Shown in pieces: positions 46,701 through 55,602 of a DNA stretch of 64,000 nucleotides. The notes beneath the pieces are model-generated. The model saw only the letters and a list, made by a program, of their open reading frames with translations, did no database searches and had not been told where the DNA came from. The stretch is taken from the NCBI GenBank assembly GCA_030844895.1, contig CM061234.1, positions 14,195,573 through 14,259,572 on the forward strand, in the 5' to 3' direction. A program made the position numbers and the translations under genes. This DNA comes from Ambrosia x helenae (taxonomy: Eukaryota > Streptophyta > Magnoliopsida > Asterales > Asteraceae). Within the stretch, counting starts at the first letter, position 1; every line of letters begins with the position of its first letter.

Positions 46701-47812
46701 TTCCCGAGTGGAAATGGGAGCGGATTACGATGGACTTTGTAACCAAACTTCCGAAATCGCCCAGTGGTTGTGACATGATCTGGGTGATTGTCGATAGGTT
46801 GACAAAGTCTGCGCACTTTCTCGCTATCAAAGAGACCGATGGTCTCGAACGTCTGGCACGGTTATACCTCAAGGAAGTGGTCTCTCGGCACGGGGTGCCT
46901 GTCTCTATTATTTCTGATCGTGATCCTCGGTTCGCCTCTAACTTTTGGAAGTCTTTGCATAAGGCTCTGGGTACTCAGTTAGACATGAGCACAGCCTATC
47001 ATCCGCAAACTGACGGTCAAAGTGAGCGGACGATCCAAACGCTAGAAGACATGCTCCGGGCATGTGTGATCGATTTCGGCAAGGGATGGGAGAGTCATCT
47101 ACCGTTGGTGGAATTCTCCTACAACAACAGTTACCATTCTAGCATCAAGGCAGCTCCGTTCGAGGCTCTTTACGGGCGGAAATGCCGGTCTCCTCTTTGT
47201 TGGGCCGAGGTGGGTGAGAGTCAACTCACCGACCCGGAACTTGTGTACGAGACTTCCGAAAAGATCGTACAAATCCGTAACCGCATGGCAGCAGCTCGGG
47301 ATCGTCAAAAGAGCTATGCTGATCGTCGTCGCAAGCCTTTGGAGTTTGAGGTTGGCGACAGGGTTTTGTTGAAGGTATCTCCGTGGAAGGGCGTTATACG
47401 TTTTGGGAAGCGGGGCAAATTGAATCCTCGGTATGTAGGACCGTTCGCAATTCTGGAACGGATTGGACCGGTAGCATACAGGCTTGATCTACCAGCTGAG
47501 CTCAGTAATGTTCATAATGTCTTCCATGTTTCTAATCTGAAGAAGTGTTTGGCGGATGAATCTTTGGTTGTTCCTCTCGAAGAGATCAAGGTGGATGATC
47601 GTCTACGTATCGTGGAGGAACCGGTTGAAATTCTTGACTATAAAATCCGTAGCCTTCGCCGGAGTAAAATCCGCATTGTTAAAGTCCGTTGGAACTCTGA
47701 TCGTGGACCGGAGTTCACGTGGGAACGGGAAGATCAAATGAAGGCTAAGTATCCCCATTTATTTCCTAAGCGCGCGTTCGAATCAAGACATGTCTCGGCT
47801 GGAGCTGAATGA
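43637..47812 (+). pseudogene. Tekay gag knuckles and pol polyprotein (PR-RT-RH-INT-chromodomain), one stop
   Basis: Pol matures the particle, copies RNA into DNA and integrates it. In order: two CCHC knuckles (CHRCHKNGHLAKDC and CYNCGELGHYKREC); an aspartic protease motif, FDSGADKSFIS; reverse transcriptase (CIDYRELNKVTIKNRYPLPRID, MPFGLTNAP, FIDDILVYS); RNase H (VVYCDASIRGLG, TDHKSL, VADALSR); the integrase HHCC zinc region ending CLTCAKVK; the DDE core (MDFVTKLP, SDRDPRF, AYHPQTDGQSERTIQ); and a C-terminal chromodomain-like segment (FTWEREDQMKAKYPHLFP). TAA at 44945-44947 interrupts reverse transcriptase between the GYHQLRV and MPFGL blocks; the frame is otherwise open to 47812. The distal RNase H region is duplicated in frame. 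The copy is therefore non-autonomous as sequenced. Confidence 0.9.
45671..46492 (+). repeat. In-frame 411-bp tandem duplication within pol
   Basis: 45671-46081 is repeated at 46082-46492, apparently without a difference. The unit encodes 137 residues from VFALKIW, through the TDHKSL and VADALSR motifs, to WVPLFG before the integrase zinc region. A short G-rich overlap at the junction suggests slippage or template switching. The second copy lacks the first two RNase H catalytic residues. Confidence 0.95.
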
Positions 47813-47834
47813 ATCTCGGGTCGAGATTCCTTTC

Positions 47835-47939
47835 AACAGGGGGATGATGTGGCAACCGGAAAATTTTTCTTCTCTTTCGTCTCTTCCTTTTGGGCCTTGG
47901 GCAATTTTCGGGACGAAAATTCTTTCAACAGGGGGATGA
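47835..47939 (+). promoter_or_regulatory. Two polypurine tracts, 92 bp apart
   Basis: AACAGGGGG occurs at 47835-47843, followed by ATGATGTGGCAACC, and again at 47927-47935, followed by ATGATGTGACACCC. Both have the layout of a gypsy polypurine tract plus LTR start. The second also precedes the 5' LTR at 39364-39372. The first marks exactly where similarity to the left end of the array begins. Confidence 0.75.
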
Positions 47940-50666
47940 TGTGACACCCGGCAAACTTAGGTTAGTAACGTTGACTAAACTAGTAAGTCTACCTTAGCGA
48001 GTCATGCATATTACGTCCTTAACGGGGTCGGTCGAGTCGGTATGATGATTCTGGGAATCATCGGGGGTCGTTATGATGATCCGCGGGGTCATCGGGAGTC
48101 GGTCCATAACTATGGGTACAAGGATCGGCGATTCGTGGAATCGCCGGGTTTAATGCACACACGAGTCTCGAGTCCCGGGAATTGGTGAACGGATGTAAAC
48201 GTGCTAGTTATCATGCATTATATGTTTGAAATCATTATGTGACTTATCGGTATGTGAATACGTGTTTAAATATGTTAAAATAGTGTTTAACGCGCCAAAA
48301 ACCCATTCCAGCACCTTATAGGCGATTAGGAGCCTGGGGGACTCCTAATCGCGTGAACAGTAGGCGATTACAAGAAGGTTGGGGCGAGTAGGAGGCCTAA
48401 TCGCATGAACAGAGGCGATTAGGGTCCCTACTCGCGAGTAGGTGCCTAATCGCATGAACAAGAGGCGATTAGGGCCCCTAATCGCCTGATCTGGACTCCT
48501 AATCGCATGAACAGCAGAGTCCGGGTCAAAACACCTATAAATAGAACCCTTAACTCCCCAAACACCTCTAGAACAACCCTAGCTGCTCCCAAGTCGCCCA
48601 CACACCTTGAAACACCTCTGGAACTCTTTTTGCTACAAAAATCACCATCTCCAAGCTTACACACCTTTCTTTAACAAAACCCAAGGTGTGTTCTTCATCC
48701 CTAACCTTTGTAAAGTTGTTATTTTGAGTTCCCCAAAGGTCCATACCTTGTTTTACTAAATTGTGTCTTTGAAAACCTTTCAAAAGAGTTCTAAACCAAG
48801 TCTACACCTTAATGCTTGTTATTTGTGAAGTTTACATGCATATGTTGGTCTTCTTGGTGATTATAACATGATGTTTTCAAGATATGATTGTACTTCTGCT
48901 ATGTAGAGATTATTAGGAAGGTTGTCTTAGAATTTTAGCCATTATTGTGGTGTTTTGAAGAAAATGCATATTTTGACCCATTTGTATGTTCTTGAGGATT
49001 TAGGATGATTATGGTATGATTGTTGATGCAATGTTGTTAGGATTCATACTAGGAAGATGTTAGATCAGAGGTTTGATGATTTACATGTTTGTAAAGTTTG
49101 AAATCTGATTGTTTCCATTTAAGGAAAGATAAGGTTGGTTGGTGAAACCTAGTACTTTGCCATTTTAGGAAATAATTGCATAGAACATGCTAGATCAGTG
49201 ATATGTCGGGGGTTTTTGCTTGAAATGGGTTGGTAAACGATCTAGGTTTGATATTGGGTGTCGTTGCATGTTTCGGATCTGATTTGGAGGGTTAAACGCG
49301 CGAAAATACGTTACACAGCAGCTGCAGGCGATTAGGAATCCTAATCGCCTGAGCTGGGGCGATTATGCAGACTTTATAGGCGATTGGGACCCTACTCGCC
49401 TGATACATCAGGCGATTAGGCCCCTAATCGCCTGTAGGCTGATGCCTACTCGCGTGTGACCTTCCTAATCGCATGTACTGCTGCCGTGAACGCGTTTTGA
49501 CATCCCGGAACACGATTTGACACCTAGGAACATGCTAGGAACCCCGGGATACACCCAATGACTTAGTAAGACGTATTCGGACCTGATTATGCGTTAAACG
49601 GATATTATGCTAGACTAGGTGAATTATTGCGCGTGCTAAGTGTTTAATTGCATATGTTGCATGATGTCTTGTACTTATCTAACACGTGGAATGTCGGGTC
49701 ACCAATGGGATGTCGGGTCTTGTCTGGCACGGTCGGTTTAACAGTTAAAGGTGTTTTCAAACGTTTATGGTCGCGGTCTGGACATTCGGGGACTAGTTAA
49801 CCCACGGGTTATTAGTCCGGGTACTTATACACATCTTATGATAGGTCGCCGCTATTTGGGGCTATCATAGCTTAACTTCTTAACTGTTTTCAAGTAACGC
49901 AAACCAAGGTGAGTTTCACAGCCCCACTTTTACTGTTTGGCTTTCGGGGGGAGAAACATGCTTTGTACGAACGATTTAAAGGACATGTTATACTATGGGC
50001 ACTTTATGTACTATACGGTCTTTATGGAAAGTCCCAGGGGGAAACCATGAATGTGCGGGAATGCACAACGAGGGAAATGTGGATAGATCTATTGTGGCCT
50101 CACAAGCCCCACCCGACGGCCGGGGGCCGGGCGGGTGCATATTGTCTCTACCTATCGGGTTACCGAGGCATCGGTAGCCCAGTCATCTGGGCTGGTCTCG
50201 TCTTTTGGTTCATGTTCAGTAATGGGTTCCCAACCGTAGTAGTGAGATCACTTAACGTCTAGCTAACGTTCTTATGACATAGTATAACGGGAATGATCTT
50301 TGTGAACTTGTGACAACTCTTTTATAAAAGAAAACCTGTGAACTCACCAGCATTATATGTTGACATTTTTGGCATGTTTTCTCAGGTCGCTAAGGTAGCA
50401 GTCATCGGACTAGGCGCACGAAGTCATGCACAGCGTCTAACATTTTGAAGCATATTAAACAATGTTTTTGTAAACAATGATATGTCTTTTGGTTGTAAAC
50501 AAGAATGCTTCCGCTGCTGGTTTACAGCTCAAAGCGTGATCTTTTGGTCTTAAATATAATTATTGAATGCATGTTTGTTGTATGTTTATTGTGATCGTTG
50601 ACTGAGATCCTGGTGTGTCACGCGCCTCGCGGTAAAACCCCGCACGTGGAATTTGAGGGTGTGACA
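47940..50666 (+). repeat. 3' LTR, Tekay-type, 2,727 bp
   Basis: Same length and ends as the first LTR. I noticed four substitutions between them: 39395/47958, 39413/47976, 39520/48083 and 40675/49238. That is about 0.15%, implying a very recent insertion, though the comparison was by eye. Confidence 0.88.
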
Positions 50667-51360
50667 GATTGGTATCAGAGCCAACGGTTATAGTGAACTA
50701 GGACTGCATGTAGAGTCTAGTCTATAACTGAGTCGCACACACTAGACGGTCACAATTAGTCGAGTCTTAACAAGTGGGTAACAATATGACTTGTCGGGGG
50801 TGTCGGTGTCATCATCTTCTACGCTACATCATCTGTTTGCTCTTTATCATTCTATTTCTTGATTCATCATTACTATGATTCGGCGGCGAACGATATACTA
50901 TTGAACTTTCTTGACGGCGGTGTACATTGGGGTAGCTTCGGCGTACTCTTGAGATCTGTCCAAGGATTTGGACATCTCCCCTCTATGCCCTAATGGACAC
51001 GCTCGTTCTTATGCATATTACCTTGTACTTATACTTATGATAATACCATGATTGGGCGCTAGTGTTCGGTGACCTGAACTTCAAACTTAAAGCGCGCCTG
51101 GAGGACCATGTGGAACAGTTTATCATGTCGGGTGCACACGAGATCATAAACTGTGATGCATGGGATCCCTGGCGGACTTTGGGCTTGAACGGATGGACCC
51201 GAGCTGGGCTCGGTCTAGTTTCTTGAAATTTCTAATTGGGTTATATCACGGGCAAGCCTGAGTCTTTTGTTTCATGTTGTGACAGAAGATGTCAGGAGCT
51301 CGTGGAGGTCGCAGAGGCGGCCGTGCTAGTGGCCGCGGTGGTGGCCGTGGGAACATTAAT
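50667..51360 (+). repeat. Second copy of the element's leader and gag start, truncated
   Basis: After the second LTR come GAT, a primer-binding site (50670-50681), the 600-base leader and gag codons from ATG (51289) to the ATTAAT at 51,360, where it breaks into unrelated DNA. Differences from the first copy include 42561/51124. A complete element would end at 50,666. Confidence 0.9.
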
Positions 51361-52340
51361 TATGTTTGATGATCGTGTGTTTATGTTTTAATGAAACCAA
51401 TCAAGGGTTGTTCGGTTCTCGAAAGCGAAACAGAGAACCAGGGATTATTCAGTGTGATGTTGATGATGATAATGAAGTTATTGTTGTTGATGATCATGAT
51501 GATGATTGCAGTGCTTCTGAACCAACTAGTCAACATGGTAATAATGTCTACTAATGGGAGTTTGAAAAAAAAGGGGCCAAGCGCCTCGCTTTGGTCAAAG
51601 CGAGGTGCTTGGCAACAGGGGGGATGAATCTGGACATTTTGATGTTGGGAAGGTTTTGGTTTGGATTTTTTTTTTGTTTTTTTTGTTTGTTTTGAAGTGT
51701 TTTTTTTTGTTTTTAACTTTTTTTTATCTATTTAGGGTCTTTATCTATTGTAATTTTTTTAAATTTAAAAATTTTAAAAACACCGAAATAACCAGTGTTT
51801 TTTTTTAAATCTTTTTTATTGATTTAGGGTCTTTATCTATTGTAATTTTTTAAAATTTAAAAAACAACGTAATAACCCTAATCAAACTATAATTAATCAA
51901 GTAATCCCAACTTTAACCTATTAATAAAGTGTTCGATTGTCACTGTGACTGGATAAATTATTCACGAAGAAGACCTCGTCGAAGAAAGATTGAACGAATT
52001 CGCGAATTTTGATACGAATATGGTGGTTGATGGTCAACGTGGCGTCGTTTTGGTTCATAACATTTAATTTTTATTTGGTTTGGGATTGAAAGGGTTGAGT
52101 GATCTTTTAACGTTTATAATCGAATGTTTACTGTTTGGATCTCATTGGTTTTACTGGCTTGCAATTTATAATTTGGTTTTAGTTCGTTTATTATTTATGG
52201 GTTTAGTATTTATTAGACAATTAAACATTCAAAACACACAACATATATATATAAACAAACGATCAAAATGCATAATAATAATAAGGGTAATAAGTTTGTC
52301 CATACACATCATAAAAAAAAATACAAGTAAAATGAGTCTA
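51361..52340 (+). other. Right flank: acidic reading, right direct repeat, spacer
   Basis: A short open reading (51,366-51,554) contains a basic RKRNREPGI followed by an acidic Asp/Glu/Val stretch and a stop. It looks like the C-terminus of a protein whose upstream part is missing, but I do not recognise it. The direct-repeat copy with hairpin C follows (51,552-51,765), then an internally repeated GGGTCTTTATCTATTGTAA word (about 51,736 and 51,826) and AT-rich DNA that may be the 3' flank of the next gene. Confidence 0.4.
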
Positions 52341-53785
52341 CTACGACGGTGGTGGTGGGGCCCCCTGTGCTGGTCCACGGTGTGGTGGTGGGCGTAACTC
52401 TACCTGCCAATGCCTCGCCATCGCCTGCATCGCGTCGACCGTCCACTCCTGAACCTCCCGGAGCTCACCGATGCGGCGATCCATGTCCTCTGCCACGAAA
52501 CGCGCAGCAGGAGTGAGGTCATCATAAATATGACGGGGGTACTGCTGCTGTGGTGGCGGCGGAGGAGGTGGGGGGGGGGGGTCATCGTCGTCAGCCTCGT
52601 CGTCCTGACCCGCCATCTCTACCAGGAGAGGCTCTCCCGGACGCACCTCAACGTAGGGCGGTATATCCTGGAAAGTAGGAAGGGGGGCCGGCGCAAAAGC
52701 CCTCCTGGTTCCGATAGCTCGAAACCGATGCACACCCTTCGAGACCTCGAAGAGGATCCCCATGCTCCGGGCATTGGCCTCACCCAGCACTACCGATGGG
52801 ATCGAGGGCAGCAAGTGATGGTCGGTATCTGGCGAGAGCCCCAGATGACGCGCGATGTAAGTGATGAACGCCCCGCCAAAGAGATGTGCGCGAGCCTGGC
52901 GCATGTGGCAGCACTTAAAGTAGTCGACCAGGGACGCGGCTAGGTTGCACGGCTGCCGCATAATCAAACAGTACAAAAAGAAAAGGTCAGTCTGGTTGAC
53001 CTTCTCCCGACCGTTCCCCCGTGCTGCGATAGAGGTGGCGATCGCATGCTGAAAGTAATAGTACAGGGGGTCCCTAATCGACGTCGCCTTCGCAGTATTC
53101 TTACCAAAGTGCGACTTGGCGATGAACCTCCAAAACCTTACCAGGGTCGGCCTATCCACCGTAATGAGAGCGTCCCGGTACAACGCAGACTCAGTCTCCG
53201 TGGCTGTGTACAACCCCGAAGCAACAACAAACTCCTGCAAAAAAAATTGTAAATATTAACAACTTTGGTAACATAATAATAAAATGACAGATAATTGAAA
53301 TAACATACCTCATAGGTCATCTGCTGCCAACTCCTCGCCAACCGAAATCGGATGGGGCGAAAAGTCTGAGCCGGGTTCGTGTTCTCGGACGGATCCAGAA
53401 CCACGAACGACGACAGAAACTCTATCGTCAAAGCCCGGTAAGAAGGCAGCTTGGGTATGTCAAAGAGACGACGCCATGGAGTGTCAGACCCCACAAAGTC
53501 GTGAGCCCTGCCGATCTCGCCGACCTTCTCCAGAAGCGACCAACTCATGTACATCTGAGGGTCGACAGGCATTTGACGCATCTTCGTGCAGCAGCGCCGC
53601 GCATCCTCAAACCCCTCCTCAAAGTCCAGGTACGGGTGGTCTGGTAAGGGGTCCGGTGGTGGAGCCCGTCGCTTCCTCTTCGACGAAGGCCCCGGTGCAG
53701 ACGACCCAGCGTCATCTCCACCACCAAAAGCAGCGTCAGCAAAATCTGGCTCCATATCCATATCTATGTAAACAATAATTTTCAA
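52341..53785 (-). CDS. Athila-ORF1-like / putative plant transposon protein, two exons
   Basis: Exon 1 (53785-53309) and exon 2 (53234-52341) join across a 74-base GT-AG intron (53308-53235) in one frame, giving 456 codons plus stop. Starts at 53785 or at nearby downstream methionines are both possible. It has an Asp/Gly-rich N-terminus and a basic SKRKRR stretch, then a folded part with LTIEFLSSFVVLD, RPIRFRLARSWQQMTYE, EFVVASGLYT, NQTDLFFLYCLIMRQP and GGAFITYIARHLGL. This pattern resembles the ORF-1 proteins of Athila-type elements and the related putative plant transposon protein family; their biochemical role is unknown. The C-terminus has a run of ten prolines after an Asp-rich stretch, then a helical segment. 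No stop or frameshift is seen. It may be a retroelement protein carried by the surrounding hairpin-bearing DNA. Confidence 0.6.
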
Positions 53786-53859
53786 TTACTAATGATAACA
53801 ACAGTAATAATAAAACTAATAATAAATAGGGTCGTTCTAATTAAACCCCCAAACTTCGT

Positions 53860-54068
53860 AATAGTAATAATAATAATAATAATAATAATCGTAATAATAA
53901 TAATAATATTAGTAATAATAATAATAAAAATAATAATAATATTAGTAATAATAATAATAATATAAGTAATAATAATAATAATAGTATTAGTAATTATAAT
54001 AATAATATAAGTAATAATAATAATAATAATCGTAATAATAATAATATTAGTAATACTAATACTAATAC

Positions 54069-54100
<32 letters not shown>

Positions 54101-54259
54101 TTAGTAATAATAATAATAATAATATAAGTAATAATAATAATAATAGTAATAATAATAATAATAATATAAGTAATAATAATAATAATAATAATAGTAATTA
54201 TAATAATAATAATAATAATAATAATAATCGTAATAATAATAACAATAATAATAATAATC

Positions 54260-54294
<35 letters not shown>

Positions 54295-54316
54295 CGTAAT
54301 AATAATAATAATAATC

Positions 54317-54358
<42 letters not shown>

Positions 54359-54457
54359 TTAGTAATTAGTAATTATAATAATAATAATAATAATAATCGT
54401 AATAATAATAATAATAATCGTAATAATAATAATAATAATAATAATCGTAATAATAAT

Positions 54458-54497
<40 letters not shown>

Positions 54498-54636
54498 CTA
54501 ATAATAATAATAATAATCCTAATAATAATACTAATAATAATAATAATCCTAATAATAATACTAAAAACAATAATAATAATAACAATAATAATAATAATCT
54601 AAATAATAATAATAATAACAATAATAATAATAACAA
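53860..54636 (+). repeat. Very long imperfect (AAT)n tract
   Basis: About 780 bases of AAT triplets interrupted by CGT, AGT, ATT and CCT variants in recurring combinations such as AATCGTAATAAT. The Leu/Ile-only reading on the minus strand is not a gene. It would lie in the 5' UTR intron of the minus-strand gene if the leader exon below is real. Confidence 0.95.
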
Positions 54637-54789
54637 ACCAAAGCGTCTCGCCGAGGCCAAAGCGAGACGCTTTGGTCGTCTTCCCCGGCGAATCCCCAAC
54701 CGGAACCACCCACCGGAACCACCCAACCCGAACCACCCAACCCGAACTACCCAACCGGAACCACCCAACGAGCGACGGAGGAAGAAAAA

Positions 54790-54945
54790 CTAACCTTTTT
54801 TGGCTTCGGAGGAGCGGTGGAGGAAGGAGGCGGTGGTTCTTGCTTCGGAACACGGCGGAGGAGCGGTGGAGGGTCCGGTGGTGTGTGGGTGTGTGTGTGT
54901 GTGGAGAGAGAGAAAAAGGGAAAGTGGTCGTCTGCCTTGGGATTT
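54790..54945 (-). promoter_or_regulatory. Possible leader exon of the minus-strand gene
   Basis: On the minus strand a (CA)n run and a C-rich, TCCACCGCTCCTCCG-type stretch end at AAAAAAG|GTTAGT near 54,792. This looks like a 5' UTR exon with a splice donor. The next acceptor would lie just before the start codon near 53,790. It is inference only. Confidence 0.3.
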
Positions 54946-55194
54946 AAATCCAAAACCAGGCGTCTCGCTTAGGCCAAAGCGAGGCGCCTGACTGCCTGAT
55001 TAGACATAAAGCTCCAGATTCCTCAAAACTATTATTCCAGACGCCTCGCTTAGGCCTAAGCGAGGCGGCTGGCTTAAGGGGTTAAAATAGAAGTTAGGGG
55101 GTTTAATTAGAACGACCCTTAATTAATTAGAGCGTCCATTATCATACCTTTTTAACAATTCAAAAGTTAAAAGTAATAGAATATGGATTATTAA

Positions 55195-55222
55195 CTAGTA
55201 GAATTCCCCGCTGTTTCGCGGC
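55195..55222 (-). mobile_element. Helitron 3' terminus (minus orientation)
   Basis: On the minus strand CCGCGAAACAGCGG forms a hairpin, followed by GGAATTCTA and CTAG (55198-55195) and T. The rest of the element, to the right, is obscured by the MITE and solo LTR. Confidence 0.5.
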
Positions 55223-55323
55223 TGGAATTTGGTTGTTACCGTATCGCTAAGCTATGTTGTCCATCTAATTAGTCGATATGTTATATAATAATAGTCATTT
55301 TTAAGACCATCCGGAGTGGAGGG

Positions 55324-55492
55324 CAGTGGCGAAGCTTGACCCGAAGGTTCGGGGGGTCGGAAGTCACTAGTTTCGGGGGGTCGAAACCCTATATTTTCAA
55401 AATTTTCTATACGAATACTATATAATCGGAACTTCTGCGCGAAAATCCGGGGGGTCGGCCGCCCTCCCGGCCCCTATTATGCTGCGCCACTG
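55324..55492. mobile_element. hAT MITE, 169 bp, 8-bp duplication
   Basis: It begins CAGTGGCGAAGC and ends GCTGCGCCACTG, flanked by perfect GTGGAGGG copies at 55316-55323 and 55493-55500. It has inserted into an older Tourist-like sequence beginning GACCATCCGGAGTGG. Confidence 0.9.
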
Positions 55493-55602
55493 GTGGAGGG
55501 GGGGGAGAAAGAGGAGGATGAAGCATCATGTGGCACTTGTAGAGCCCATGTGTGAAGGGTGAAAATTGTGGGGAGTGAAAGGGGGGCGGGGGGAAAGATG
55601 GG

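Larger units (their letters stand above)
39285..51360 (+). mobile_element. Tekay/Del-type chromovirus as a 1.41-unit tandem
   Basis: The repeat 39284-42797 recurs at 47847-51360 with a fixed offset of 8,563 bases. Each 3,514-base copy contains the end of the internal region with polypurine tract, a full LTR, primer-binding site, leader and the first 24 codons of gag. Between them lie the rest of gag and pol. The order is therefore internal end, LTR, internal, LTR, internal start, rather than LTR-internal-LTR. No 5-base target duplication is seen at the outer junctions (TATCTACA at the left, TATGTTTG at the right). The chromodomain and RT motifs place it among chromoviruses, most likely the Tekay (Del) clade. 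Confidence 0.85.
53829..55120. mobile_element. Candidate hairpin-bearing TIR element
   Basis: AGGGTCGTTCTAATTAAAC at about 53,828 is inverted at about 55,101-55,119. The near-direct flanks TAATAAAT and TAATTAAT differ by one base. Inside are the AAT tract and hairpins D (54638-54675), E (54958-54989) and F (55038-55073). It is uncertain whether the true left end is here or at 38,791, which has the same type of terminus. Confidence 0.45.

Noticed and set aside
54373..54768. 131-codon Leu-rich reading on the minus strand
   Set aside because: It is the AAT microsatellite read in one frame.
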